DNA from: Acidimicrobiia bacterium
Lineage (GTDB): Bacteria; Actinomycetota; Acidimicrobiia; Acidimicrobiales; AC-14
Assembly (NCBI GenBank): GCA_023264995.1
Contig: JAHFUR010000035.1
Span: 1 to 44,688 of the forward strand
DNA: 44,688 bases
Direction: 5' to 3'
The translations under genes were made by a program, and so were the position numbers. Below, piece after piece: positions 21,085 through 31,116 of the stretch (positions within the stretch are counted from its first letter, which is position 1; every line of letters starts with the position of its first letter). The notes below the pieces were generated by a model. The model was given only the letters and a program-made list of their open reading frames with translations. It did not search any database and was not told the origin of the DNA.

Positions 21085-21417
21085 ATGTCAGCGATGAGCG
21101 AGTACCGGGCCGAGGAGGACGCCCGTCTGGGCTGGCGAGCCAGCGCCGCCTGCCGGAACTCCGACACCGACCTCTTCTTCCCGCCCGGGAACACGGGGCC
21201 GGCGCTCGACCAGGTCGAGGCGGCCAAGGCGGTGTGCCAGTGGTGCCCGGTGCGCCAGGCCTGCTTGCAGTTCGCGTTCGAGACCGGCCAGACCGACGGC
21301 GTCTGGGGCGGGACGGACGAGATCGAACGGGCCAAGTTGCGCCGGGCATGGCGGCGGGAGCCGGCGCGCGCCGGCGAGGGGCGCCGGAGCGACGCCCGCC
21401 CGTCTTCGGTGGGATGA
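21085..21417 (+). CDS. WhiB-family iron-sulfur transcription regulator
   Basis: The ~110-residue protein carries four cysteines in WhiB spacing: SAACRNSDTDLFFPPG, then AVCQWCPVRQACLQFAFETG. The conserved GVWGGTDEIERAKLRR turn and a basic tail for DNA contact follow. WhiB proteins bind a 4Fe-4S cluster and act with sigma factors. Start is the ATG at 21085 with GAGG upstream; the ATG at 21094 is an alternative. It overlaps the downstream sigma-like gene by 4 nt, a suggestive link. Confidence 0.92.
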   Translation: MSAMSEYRAEEDARLGWRASAACRNSDTDLFFPPGNTGPALDQVEAAKAVCQWCPVRQACLQFAFETGQTDGVWGGTDEIERAKLRRAWRREPARAGEGRRSDARPSSVG

Positions 21418-22115
21418 CCGCCCAGCCTCCCTCCGGGCCCGCCCCCCAGGCGTGCCCCATTGCCGGGCTCGGAGATGCCGGGCTCGTCCTGTGCCTCGAG
21501 CGCCATCGCCACATGGCCGCCTTGGGCGAGATCTTCCGCCGCCACGGTGGAGCGGTCCACGACCTGGCCACCCGGATCTGCGGGCCCGAGCGTGGCACCG
21601 ACGTGGTGGAGGCGGTGTTCGTCGACCTCTGGCACGGGACGGACGGCTTCGACCCGGAGCGGTCGTCGCTCCATGACCACCTGCTCGCCCGAGCCCACGC
21701 CCGCGCCGTCGAGCCGGCCCGCGTGGACCACCTGCGCCGGGTACGCCTGACCACGCTCCTCGGCCGTGGGCCCGGGACCGGTCCGGAGGAGCAGGCCATG
21801 ACCGCGGCCATGGTCTCCCGTGTCGGCACGCCAGCCTGGTCGCTCCTGGCCACTCTCGGCCGCGAGGAACGGACGGCGATCGCGCTGACCTACTACGGGG
21901 GCTACGGGGCTGGTGAGCTTGCCGGCCTCCTGTCCCGGACCGAGCCGGCGGTCCACCGCCAGCTCCGGAGCGGGATGGCCTCCCTCGGCAGCCGCGGCGC
22001 CGGCCCGACGGGTCAGCGGTCCGTGGCGACCAGGTCGGCGGCCGACCGGCTGCGGGAGCGCACCTCGGCTCGTAGCCGGCGGGGCGGCCGCGACCCGCAG
22101 TGGAAGCAGCGGTAG
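21414..22115 (+). CDS. ECF-like RNA polymerase sigma factor
   Basis: The 233-residue protein has a region-2-like helix set (HMAALGEIFRRHGGAVHDLA, then GTDVVEAVFVDLWHGTDGFD). A region-4-like helix-turn-helix (LATLGREERTAIALTYYGGY, then GAGELAGLLSRTEPAVHRQL) follows. Both are more divergent than in typical ECF sigma factors. It begins with ATGA overlapping the whiB stop, so the two are co-translated and may act together. The last ~30 codons are Arg/Ser-rich and overlap a convergent small gene. Confidence 0.8.
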   Translation: MTAQPPSGPAPQACPIAGLGDAGLVLCLERHRHMAALGEIFRRHGGAVHDLATRICGPERGTDVVEAVFVDLWHGTDGFDPERSSLHDHLLARAHARAVEPARVDHLRRVRLTTLLGRGPGTGPEEQAMTAAMVSRVGTPAWSLLATLGREERTAIALTYYGGYGAGELAGLLSRTEPAVHRQLRSGMASLGSRGAGPTGQRSVATRSAADRLRERTSARSRRGGRDPQWKQR

Positions 22116-22219
22116 GTGGCGATGTTGTTGTAGCTGCACTTGCACCACCAGAACGTCTCGAACGAGCGGGCCAGCTGCAGCAGCCGGCGCATCCTTCGCT
22201 CTGCACTCCGGCGTCTCAT
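22013..22219 (-). CDS. Small RanBP2-like zinc-finger protein
   Basis: The 68-residue basic protein (or 59 from the ATG at 22192) contains FWWCKCSYNNIATYRCFHCG. The W-x0-C-x-C-x10-C-x2-C layout with central NN resembles RanBP2-type zinc fingers, which bind RNA or protein. The rest is Arg/Ser-rich. It overlaps the 3' end of the convergent sigma gene by about 100 bp. No good ribosome site was seen. The Cys pattern is unlikely by chance, but expression is unproven. Confidence 0.55.
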   Translation of the reverse strand: MRRRSAERRMRRLLQLARSFETFWWCKCSYNNIATYRCFHCGSRPPRRLRAEVRSRSRSAADLVATDR

Positions 22220-22295
22220 GTCCCTCAGGTTCGGCGCCGGCCCCCGATTGCTTGAGGGGTTGGCCGAGAACGGGCCGGTCGACCTACTTCGCCGC

Positions 22296-23906
22296 TCAGG
22301 ACGCCTCGGTGGCGAGCCCGGGCGGGAGCGTACCGTCGCCCGGCTCCGGGAGCGGTTGGCCGGCGGCGGCCATCTCGGACGCACGGCTGAACACCCGGGA
22401 GACGACCACCGCGGCGACGAGGGTGATGACCACCGCAACCCGGCTGGTGACCGTGAACGACTTGGTGAACGCGTCGCCGGCCCGCGACGCCAGCTCGGCC
22501 CCACCCTGGGGGAGGGACCTGGCCACCTGAGTGGCGGCGCCGACCGACTCGCCGGCCGCGGCCCGCACCGGCGGCGGGAGGCTGAGCCCGTCGAGGTTGA
22601 CCGAGGACCGGTAGATGGCGTTGCTGATGCTGCCCAGGACGGCGATGCCGAGGGCGCCGCCGACCTCGCGGGTGGTGTCGTTGACCGCAGATCCCACGCC
22701 CGCCTTCGCGTGGGGCACGGCGCTCATGATGTTGCCCGTCGCCGGCGCCGCGGTAAGGCTCATCCCCGCCCCGAGCAGGACCAGGGCGGCCACCAGGACG
22801 ACGTAGGGGGTGGCGGGCCTGATGAACGAGAAGATGGCGAAACCGGCGGCGATGAGGACGAAGCCGGCGGCGATCACCCGGCCCGAGCCCAGCTTGGCCG
22901 CGAGGGCCGCGCTCCGCGGGGCGACGGCCACCAGGGTGACCGCCAGCGGGAGCGTGGCCAGGCCGGCGCTGAGGGGCGAGTAGGCCCGGACGAACTGCAG
23001 GTACAGGCTGAACAGGAAGAACAGTCCGAACATCACGAAGAAGGCGCTGGTGACGACACCGCTGCCCACGCTCATGCGTCGGTCGCGGAAGAACGACAGC
23101 GGGAGCATCGGGTGGTCGCTGCGGCGCTCCCAGACCAGGAAGCCGCTGAGGCTGACGACGGCCAGGACGAAGGCCACGAGCACGGCCGGGTCGGTCCAGC
23201 CCCGCTCCGGGCCTTCGATGATGCCGAACACCAGCCCGGCCAGGCCGACGAGGGAGAACAGGGCGCCGGCGGGGTCGAGCGGGGTGGCATCGGGGTCCTT
23301 GGAGGTCGGCGAGAACACGCCGACGGCCACGATCACGAGGATCACGATGGGCACGTTGACGAGGAACGCCGCGCCCCACCAGAACCGCTCGAGCAGTGCG
23401 CCAGAGACGATGGGGCCGAGGGCGCCGCCGGCGCCGGCGAAGCCGGCCCAGAGGGCGATGGCCTTGCTACGCTCGTGGGGCGGGAAGATGGTGGTCAGCA
23501 GCGAGAGCGTGGCCGGCATGACGAAGGCGGCGCCGATGCCGTTGATGACCCGCCCGGCGATGATCTGCAGTGCGCCGGTGCCGATGCCGCCGATCAACGA
23601 GCCGACGGCGAACACGGTGAGCCCGAACAGCAGGGCCCGCTTGCGGCCGAACCGGTCGCCCAGGGCGCCGGCCGGCAGGAGGAGGGCGGCGAAGACCAGG
23701 GCGTAGGCGTCGATGATCCACTGCAGCTCGGTGGCGGTGGCGTGGAGATCGCGCTGCAGGCTGGGGAGGGCCACGTTGAGCCCGGCCACCGACATGACCA
23801 CCATGACCAGCGACAGGCACATGATGCCGAGCAGGAACCACCGGCGCCGGAAGATCACCGGATCCTCGTGCAGCAGCTGGGCTGGACCGGCAGTTTCCTC
23901 AGGCAT
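22296..23906 (-). CDS. MFS transporter, DHA2 (EmrB/QacA-type) drug efflux
   Basis: The ~536-residue protein has about 14 transmembrane helices. Motif A reads GALGDRFGRKRALLFGL, with the DHA2 start VAGLNVALPSLQRDLHATA, ELQWIIDAYALVFAALLLPA and APATGNIMSAVPHAKAGVGS later. It should export drugs or metabolites using the proton gradient. I prefer the ATG at 23906 since AAGGA sits 8 nt upstream; the ATG at 23912 is only 2 nt from it. A -10-like TATGTT lies near 23959. It is divergent from ettA. Confidence 0.9.
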   Translation of the reverse strand: MPEETAGPAQLLHEDPVIFRRRWFLLGIMCLSLVMVVMSVAGLNVALPSLQRDLHATATELQWIIDAYALVFAALLLPAGALGDRFGRKRALLFGLTVFAVGSLIGGIGTGALQIIAGRVINGIGAAFVMPATLSLLTTIFPPHERSKAIALWAGFAGAGGALGPIVSGALLERFWWGAAFLVNVPIVILVIVAVGVFSPTSKDPDATPLDPAGALFSLVGLAGLVFGIIEGPERGWTDPAVLVAFVLAVVSLSGFLVWERRSDHPMLPLSFFRDRRMSVGSGVVTSAFFVMFGLFFLFSLYLQFVRAYSPLSAGLATLPLAVTLVAVAPRSAALAAKLGSGRVIAAGFVLIAAGFAIFSFIRPATPYVVLVAALVLLGAGMSLTAAPATGNIMSAVPHAKAGVGSAVNDTTREVGGALGIAVLGSISNAIYRSSVNLDGLSLPPPVRAAAGESVGAATQVARSLPQGGAELASRAGDAFTKSFTVTSRVAVVITLVAAVVVSRVFSRASEMAAAGQPLPEPGDGTLPPGLATEAS

Positions 23907-24009
23907 CGGCATGTTCCTTCCCGGTACGGGCCCGGCCCGTCCCACCACCCCACCCCCCAACATAGGGCACGCTCGGAGGGGACCAGAGCGGCCGGTAAGG
24001 TCGGCGCCG

Positions 24010-25692
<1,683 letters not shown>

Positions 25693-25706
25693 GCCGGGTC
25701 CCGGCC

Positions 25707-27218
25707 ATGCTGCTCGCCGACCTGGTGGACGCCTCGCAGCAGGTGGGGGCCACGAGCTCGCGCAAGGTCAAGCTGGCCGTGCTCGCCGGCGTCCTCGGCC
25801 GGGCTGGCGCCACCGAGGTGGGGCCGGCAGCCGCCTTCCTGTCCGGCCAGCTCCGCCAGGGCCGGGTCGGGGTTGGCTGGGCCCAGGTGTCGGCGGTCGA
25901 CGCCGCCCCCGCGCCCTCCCCCACCGTGACGGTGCTCGACGTCGACCAGGCGGTGACCCGGCTCGCCGCCCTCGGCGGCGCCGGGTCGGCTGCGGCCCGG
26001 TCCGCCGAGCTGGCCGGGCTGTTCGGGCGGGCGACGGCCACCGAGGCCGACTTCCTCCGCCGCCTGCTCCTCGGCGACCTCCGGCAAGGGGCGCTGGCCG
26101 CGCTCGTGACCGACGCCCTGGCCGCGGCAATCGCAGTGCCGGTCGACGTGGTGCGCCGGGCGGTGATGCTCGACGGTGACCTGTCGCGGGTGGCAGAGCT
26201 GGCCGTGGCCGGGGGCGCGCCCGCGTTGCAGGCCATCGGTCTGCAGGTGCTGCGGCCCGTCCAGCCCATGCTGGCGGCGACGGCCGCCGACGTGGGCGAA
26301 GCGATCGCCGCGTGTGGGCTGTCCTCGGTCGAGTGGAAGCTCGATGGCGCCCGCGTCCAGGCCCACCGGGACGGCGACGAGATCCGCCTGTTCACCCGGA
26401 ACCTCAACGACGTGACGGCGCGGCTGCCGGCCGTGGTGGCCGCGGTGCGGTCGTTGCCCGCCGACCGGCTCGTCCTCGACGGTGAGGTCCTGTCAGTCGG
26501 GACCGACGAGCGGCCCGACTCCTTTCAGGACATCATGAGCCGCTTCGGGCGCCACGACGGCGGCGGGGGCGACCTCGGCGTCTGGTTCTTCGACCTGCTC
26601 CATGTCGACGGGCGGGACCTGCTCGACGAGCCCCTCCTCGACCGCGCCGCCCTGCTGGCCGCCATCGCCGGCCCCCTGCGGGTCCCGTCGGTCGTCACCG
26701 ACGACCCCGAGGTGGCCGCCGCCTTCGCCGCCGGCGCCCTGGCCGCCGGCCACGAGGGCGTGATGGTGAAGGGGGCCACGTCACGCTACGAGGCCGGCCG
26801 GCGGGGGTCGGCGTGGCGCAAGGTCAAGCCGGTGCGCACGCTCGACCTCGTGGTGCTGGCCGCCGAATGGGGCCACGGCCGGCGCCGGGGTTGGCTGTCC
26901 AACCTGCACCTCGGCGCCCGGGGGCCCGACGGCGGGTTCGTGATGGTGGGCAAGACGTTCAAGGGGCTCACCGACGCGCTGCTGGGTTGGCAGACCGAGC
27001 GCCTCCAGGAGATCGAGGTGGCCCGGGAGGGCATCGTGGTCCACGTCCGTCCCGAGCTGGTCGTGGAGATCGCCCTCGACGGCGTCCTGGCCTCGGACCG
27101 CTACCCGGGAGGCGTGTCCCTGCGCTTCGCCCGGGTCCGGCGCTACCGGCCGGACAAGACGCCGGCCGACGCCGACGACATCGCCACCGTCCAGGCCATC
27201 CGGCCCGGCTCGGCCTGA
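25707..27218 (+). CDS. ATP-dependent DNA ligase (LigB-type)
   Basis: The 503-residue enzyme has an N-terminal ligase domain, then the adenylation motif EWKLDGARVQAHRDGDEIRL, with the Lys of KLDG as nucleophile. VLDGEVLSVG, FFDLLHVDGRDLLDEP, HEGVMVKGATSRYEAG and WRKVKPVRTLDLVVLAAEWG follow, the remaining nucleotidyl-transferase motifs. An OB-fold tail ends RRYRPDKTPADADDIATVQA. It seals DNA nicks using ATP and is usually accessory to NAD-dependent LigA. It begins 14 nt after ettA, so the two may be co-transcribed. Confidence 0.92.
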   Translation: MLLADLVDASQQVGATSSRKVKLAVLAGVLGRAGATEVGPAAAFLSGQLRQGRVGVGWAQVSAVDAAPAPSPTVTVLDVDQAVTRLAALGGAGSAAARSAELAGLFGRATATEADFLRRLLLGDLRQGALAALVTDALAAAIAVPVDVVRRAVMLDGDLSRVAELAVAGGAPALQAIGLQVLRPVQPMLAATAADVGEAIAACGLSSVEWKLDGARVQAHRDGDEIRLFTRNLNDVTARLPAVVAAVRSLPADRLVLDGEVLSVGTDERPDSFQDIMSRFGRHDGGGGDLGVWFFDLLHVDGRDLLDEPLLDRAALLAAIAGPLRVPSVVTDDPEVAAAFAAGALAAGHEGVMVKGATSRYEAGRRGSAWRKVKPVRTLDLVVLAAEWGHGRRRGWLSNLHLGARGPDGGFVMVGKTFKGLTDALLGWQTERLQEIEVAREGIVVHVRPELVVEIALDGVLASDRYPGGVSLRFARVRRYRPDKTPADADDIATVQAIRPGSA

Positions 27219-27238
27219 GGCCGCCGGCGACTGGACGC

Positions 27239-28663
27239 TCAGGCCAGGCGGAACCCCACCTTGCCGGCGGCCAGGTCGACGGAGGCCAGGACCACCCGGA
27301 CCGGCCGGCCCAGCGGGAGCCTCGGGCCGTCGCAGCGGGCCCGGACCGCAGGCTCGCGCAGCTGGATGACCCCGTGGGATTCGCCGATCTCGACCACCAC
27401 GGCCTCGAAGGTCTCGCCCGCCCGGGGGGCGAGCACGACCGCCTCGGCCAGGTCGACCACCGCCCGCTCGACGGCCTGGGCGCGGTGGGCGGCGCCGGCC
27501 ATCTCCGCCGGCAGGAGCGGGAGCGCGTCCCGGGCCCACTGGGGGACGTCGCGGCCGGCGACGAGGGCCACGCACACCTCGCCGACATAGCGGTCGGCCA
27601 GCCGGCGCAGCGGCGCCGTGCAGTGGGCGTAGGGCGCGGCCACCGCGCTGTGCAGGGGCTGAGCCGGCGGAGCGCCGTCGAAGGCGGCGTACGCCGCGCC
27701 GCGGAGCAGCCGGGCCGCGAAGGTGAGCACGGCCGCGGCGGCGGGCTGGTCGGGGTCGAGGGCCGAGATGACCTGGGCGTAGGGCACGCCGTCGGGCCAC
27801 GGCACGCCGAGGGCGAGCGCGCTCCGCCGGACCGATGCCACCTCGTCGGGGACGGGCGGCGGGAGGGTGCGGAGCAGTCCGACCCCGCCGGCGAGCATGG
27901 TCCGAGCCGCGGCCATCCCCGTCAGCAGGCTGATCTCGGCGTTCCATGCCTCGCACGGCAACGGGGCCCGGAACAGCAGGTGCAGCCGGCCGTCGGCGCC
28001 GGCGGCTACCTCCTGCTCGGGCGTGGGCAGGTGCACCGCGCCCCGGTCCGCGGCGCGGGCCTGGCGCAGGCGGCCGACCTCGGCGAGGAGCCTGAGGTCC
28101 TCGCCGGCGGTGCCCGAGCCGAGCAGGCCCTGGACCTCGGGGTAGGCGTACTGCCGTCGGGAGCGGACCCGGGCCCGGCGGACGTCGGTGCGTACCAGCT
28201 CACCGCCGGCGTCGAGGTCCATGGTCCACAGCAGCGCCGGCCGGTCCTGGCCGGGCAGGAGGCTGGCCGCGCCCGTGCTCAGGACCTCGGGGTGCAGGGC
28301 GACGTTGCGGTCAGGGGCGTAGACGGTCACCCCCCGCCGGTGGGCCTCGGCGTCGACGGCCCCGCCGGCGGTAACGAAGGCGGCCACGTCGGCGATGGCG
28401 TAGTGGACCCGGTAGCCGGCCGGGCCGCGCTCGATGGCCAGCGCCTGGTCGAGATCCCGGCTGCCTTCGGGGTCGACAGTCAAGAGCGGGATGTCGGTGC
28501 GGTCGAGGTCGGGCCACCGCGGCGCCCGGGCCACCGCGTCGGCCTCCGCCGCGACCTCGGGCGGGAAGTCCCCGGTCACGCCCAGCCTGCTGCGTAGCTC
28601 GTCCCACGACGGGGCCACGCCGGCGACGACGGCCTCGGGTAGCGACACGCGTGCGGACGGCAC
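27239..28663 (-). CDS. RNB-domain ribonuclease (RNase II/R family)
   Basis: The 474-residue exoribonuclease has TDIPLLTVDPEGSRDLDQAL as RNB motif I. Three of four metal-binding Asp residues of E. coli RNase II are present, and the fourth (D210 position) is Gln, as I recall for the actinobacterial branch. Later AAPYAHCTAPLRRLADRYVG is the second catalytic block, and an S1-like OB tail (FEAVVVEIGESHGVIQLREP) closes it. Start is GTG at 28663, exactly 6 nt after a -10 box TACGCT, so it is leaderless. The upstream frame to 28864 is rejected. Confidence 0.88.
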   Translation of the reverse strand: MPSARVSLPEAVVAGVAPSWDELRSRLGVTGDFPPEVAAEADAVARAPRWPDLDRTDIPLLTVDPEGSRDLDQALAIERGPAGYRVHYAIADVAAFVTAGGAVDAEAHRRGVTVYAPDRNVALHPEVLSTGAASLLPGQDRPALLWTMDLDAGGELVRTDVRRARVRSRRQYAYPEVQGLLGSGTAGEDLRLLAEVGRLRQARAADRGAVHLPTPEQEVAAGADGRLHLLFRAPLPCEAWNAEISLLTGMAAARTMLAGGVGLLRTLPPPVPDEVASVRRSALALGVPWPDGVPYAQVISALDPDQPAAAAVLTFAARLLRGAAYAAFDGAPPAQPLHSAVAAPYAHCTAPLRRLADRYVGEVCVALVAGRDVPQWARDALPLLPAEMAGAAHRAQAVERAVVDLAEAVVLAPRAGETFEAVVVEIGESHGVIQLREPAVRARCDGPRLPLGRPVRVVLASVDLAAGKVGFRLA

Positions 28664-28718
28664 GGCCGCAGCGTAGGACGGGCTCAACCCGCCGTCAGCG
28701 TGTGCCGACACCCGGAGA

Positions 28719-29381
28719 ATGACGCAACGGCGACGGCGAGCGGCAACCTTGACCGTGGCGGTGCTCGGGGCGGCGACGATGGCTGCCTCCGGCGCCTTTG
28801 CCTGCGCCAATATCTCGACGCTCTCCCTGTCCCCCTCGCACGGAACCGCCGGGGCACGCGTCACCGTGACCGGGACGAGCTACTCGCTCAACCCGCCTGT
28901 GCTCCCCGTCGTCGTGCGGTGGAACGGGACGGAGGGGCCGGAACTGGCCCGCGTCACGCCCAATGCCAAGGGTGAGATCAACGTCGCGATCACGATCCCT
29001 GCCGCAGTCCCCGGCTACTACGTGGTCGTCGCCATGCAGCGTGACGCCAGGGGGGTCGACCGGTACGGGACACCGTCGCGCGCCGCGTACCAGGTCCTGT
29101 CCGACGGCCAGGCTGCCCCACCGGCGACGACGGTCATCTCGCCGACCACCGTGCGGCCGCCGGCGGCGCCGTCGACCACCGTGCGGCCGGCGACAAGTCT
29201 CCCGCCCGCGGCGACCGTCGGGTCAACGACGGTGGTCCCGACCGACCCGGTCGCGGCCACCGGCAGGGGTGGCGGCCGCGCCCCCGTTCTTGGCGCCGTC
29301 GCGGGCGGCGTGACCGTGCTGGCTGGCACGGTAGGGGCGCTCCTCACGGTTCGCCGGCGCCGTCACTCCTCAGGCCGGTAG
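28719..29381 (+). CDS. Secreted cell-envelope protein with TIG-like domain and C-terminal anchor
   Basis: The 220-residue protein has a signal peptide ending ASGAFAC, then ANISTLSLSPSHGTAGARVT and VTGTSYSLN, a beta-sandwich start like IPT/TIG domains. A Thr/Pro/Val linker of ~60 residues with repeated TTVRP units follows, then a hydrophobic helix (LGAVAGGVTVLAGTVGALLT) and an RRRR tail. The AFACANISTL segment matches the AFACTNLATL of the partial gene at 44562, so the two are paralogues. Function unknown; surface display is inferred. It overlaps ridA by 19 bp at the 3' end. Confidence 0.75.
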   Translation: MTQRRRRAATLTVAVLGAATMAASGAFACANISTLSLSPSHGTAGARVTVTGTSYSLNPPVLPVVVRWNGTEGPELARVTPNAKGEINVAITIPAAVPGYYVVVAMQRDARGVDRYGTPSRAAYQVLSDGQAAPPATTVISPTTVRPPAAPSTTVRPATSLPPAATVGSTTVVPTDPVAATGRGGGRAPVLGAVAGGVTVLAGTVGALLTVRRRRHSSGR

Positions 29382-29758
29382 GCCACTACCTGCACCTCGA
29401 CCAGCATCTCGGCGTCGATCAGGGCGGCGACGCCCACCATGGCCGTCACCGGCATGATGTCGGCGAACAGCTCGCGGTGGGCCCGGGCGACGTCGGCCCA
29501 GCGGCCGATGTCGGTGACGAAGAGCTGGGTCTGCACCACATCGGCCAGCGCCGCGCCGGCCGACGCCAGCGCCGCCTCCACGTTGCGGAAGGCCTGGATG
29601 GTCTGGGCGTAGGCATCGTCGTCGCCGACGACCCGGCCGTCGACCGTGCCCGTGGTCCCGGCCACGAAGATCATCGGGCCGGCCACGACCACCCGGCTGT
29701 AGCCGATGATCGGTTCCCAGGGCGCGCCCGAGGGCAGACGGCGGACGGCAGGTGACAT
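29363..29758 (-). CDS. RidA/YjgF family enamine/imine deaminase
   Basis: This 131-residue protein has YSRVVVAGPMIFVAGTTGTV, then YAQTIQAFRNVEAALASAGA, then VVQTQLFVTDIGRWADVARA and VTAMVGVAALIDAEMLVEVQ, the full RidA pattern. In canonical RidA a conserved Arg binds the carboxylate; here that region reads TAMVGVAALI without it, so this may be a divergent member. The family hydrolyses reactive imines from PLP enzymes. Start is the ATG at 29758. Confidence 0.85.
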   Translation of the reverse strand: MSPAVRRLPSGAPWEPIIGYSRVVVAGPMIFVAGTTGTVDGRVVGDDDAYAQTIQAFRNVEAALASAGAALADVVQTQLFVTDIGRWADVARAHRELFADIMPVTAMVGVAALIDAEMLVEVQVVAYRPEE

Positions 29759-29827
29759 GAGCGGGACTATGGCACCCCGAGGCGCGGCGCCGCCCGCGAG
29801 GCACGCGACCAGGCGTAGTCTCGGGCT

Positions 29828-29941
29828 ATGGCCGAGAAATCCCCGCAGTCGAGCAACCAGAAGAAGCAGGGCAAGTCGCTGCAGGAGAAGCGGTCCGCCA
29901 AGAAGGCGAAGAAGGCGGAGAAGTCCAAGCGCACGACATGA
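29828..29941 (+). CDS. Lysine-rich conserved small protein (37 residues)
   Basis: The reading frame encodes MAEKSPQSSNQKKQGKSLQE, then KRSAKKAKKAEKSKRTT, a highly basic, probably unstructured peptide. I recognise very similar short proteins across Actinomycetota (pattern MADKSPR..KKSGKSLKEKRA). A -10 box TAGTCT lies exactly 6 nt before the ATG, supporting leaderless expression. The role is unknown; nucleic acid or ribosome binding is a guess. Confidence 0.7.
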   Translation: MAEKSPQSSNQKKQGKSLQEKRSAKKAKKAEKSKRTT

Positions 29942-29954
29942 CCGCCGGCCGCCC

Positions 29955-30563
29955 TCAGCCGGCCGGGCTCGGCGGCGGCGGCAGCGGCACCCGGTGCACC
30001 GACACGGCGTAGTCGCCGGCGGAGAACGGCTCACAGTCCCAGGTCGACCACCGGTGGGCCATGACGAGACCGGCCGCCTCGGCATGGCGGTCGTAGGTAC
30101 CGATGTCGAGCCGACCGGGTTCGAGGGAGAAGCCGGCGACCAGGAGCCCGCCCGCCTCCAGGTGGCGGGCCAGGTTGGCGACGGCCGCGGCCTCGGTGCC
30201 CGGGGTCAGGAAGATCATCACATTGCCGGCCAGCACGACGGCCCCGAACGTGCGGCCCATGTCCACCTCGGCGAGGTCGGCGTGGGCCCAACGCAGGTCC
30301 GGGTACTTGGTGCGGGCCTTGGCCAGCATGCCGGGGTCGAGGTCGACCCCGGCCACGTCGAGCCCGCGGCGGGCCAGCTCGCCGGCCACCCGGCCCGTGC
30401 CACAGCCGGCGTCGAGGACGGACCGGGGGCCGAGGCGCTCGATCAGGTCGGCCTCGCCGTGGACGTTCCGGCCGGCGGCGGCCAAGTCCTCCCAGCGCTG
30501 GTCATAGGTCGAGCTGCGGGCGCCCGCCTCGGTCAACCACCGGTTGCCCGCATCGCCGCTCAT
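29955..30563 (-). CDS. Class I SAM-dependent methyltransferase
   Basis: The 202-residue enzyme has motif I SVLDAGCGTGRVAGELARRG, then DVAGVDLDPGMLAKARTKYP (motif II) and HLEAGGLLVAGFSLEPGRLD (motif post-III). The substrate cannot be named. I start it at MSGDAGNRWL (30563), since a -10 TACACT lies 8 nt upstream and the longer frame overlaps the divergent fluoride-channel gene. Confidence 0.88.
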   Translation of the reverse strand: MSGDAGNRWLTEAGARSSTYDQRWEDLAAAGRNVHGEADLIERLGPRSVLDAGCGTGRVAGELARRGLDVAGVDLDPGMLAKARTKYPDLRWAHADLAEVDMGRTFGAVVLAGNVMIFLTPGTEAAAVANLARHLEAGGLLVAGFSLEPGRLDIGTYDRHAEAAGLVMAHRWSTWDCEPFSAGDYAVSVHRVPLPPPPSPAG

Positions 30564-30571
30564 CCCGGTCC

Positions 30572-30585
30572 AGTGTAGGTACCCT
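30572..30585. promoter_or_regulatory. Back-to-back -10 boxes of a divergent gene pair
   Basis: AGTGTA (30572-30577) reads TACACT on the minus strand, 8 nt from the methyltransferase ATG. TACCCT (30580-30585) reads on the plus strand, 3 nt from the GTG of the fluoride-channel gene. The two start codons are only 25 bp apart, so polymerases must compete for the site. Confidence 0.45.
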
Positions 30586-30588
30586 GCG

Positions 30589-31116
30589 GTGCCGCCGGCA
30601 CGCGGCGGCCGAGAGCCGGAAGGACGCGCCACGGGCCCCAACGACCGCACGGTCTTCCCCGACGAGGCCGTCCTGGCGCCGGCGTCCCGGGCCGCGCCGG
30701 CCGCCCGGGCCCGGCCCGACGTGCTGGCCGCCATCGCCCTCGGAGGCATGCTCGGGGCCTCGGCGCGCTACGGCCTGGCCCGGTGGCTCCCGGTCCGCCC
30801 CGGCCGGTTCCCCTGGGCCACGTTCTGGACCAACCTGTCGGGGAGCTTCGTGCTCGGCCTGCTCCTGGTCCTCCTGCTCGAGCGCTTCCCCCCCACCCGC
30901 CTGGTCAGGCCCTTCCTGGCCACGGGCATCATCGGCGCCTTCACCACCATGTCGACCTTCGAGGTCGAGACGGCGTTGCTCCTCAAGCACGGCCATCTGG
31001 CGACGGGGGTGACGTACGCCCTTGGCAGCCTGGTGGCCGGCGTGGCCCTGGCCTACGCCGGGACCGTCGCCGCCCGGGCCATGCCCTACGCCGGCCGGCC
31101 CCGTCGCTCCCTTTGA
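30589..31116 (+). CDS. crcB: Fluoride ion channel subunit FluC/CrcB (first of pair)
   Basis: The ~175-residue membrane protein shows the Fluc motifs: GGMLGASARYGLARWLPV, WATFWTNLSGSFVLGLLL (pore Asn) and TGIIGAFTTMSTFEVETALL (Phe box and Na site), with four helices. An extra ~45-residue N-terminus precedes the fold, so the true start may be the GTG at 30721. Fluc exports toxic fluoride as a dual-topology dimer. A second subunit overlaps it by 4 nt, so this is likely a heterodimeric channel. Confidence 0.88.
   Translation: MPPARGGREPEGRATGPNDRTVFPDEAVLAPASRAAPAARARPDVLAAIALGGMLGASARYGLARWLPVRPGRFPWATFWTNLSGSFVLGLLLVLLLERFPPTRLVRPFLATGIIGAFTTMSTFEVETALLLKHGHLATGVTYALGSLVAGVALAYAGTVAARAMPYAGRPRRSL

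Noticed and set aside
30500-30600. Fluoride riboswitch before crcB
   Set aside because: The start codons of the divergent genes leave only 25 bp; there is no room for the structure and no matching pseudoknot was seen.
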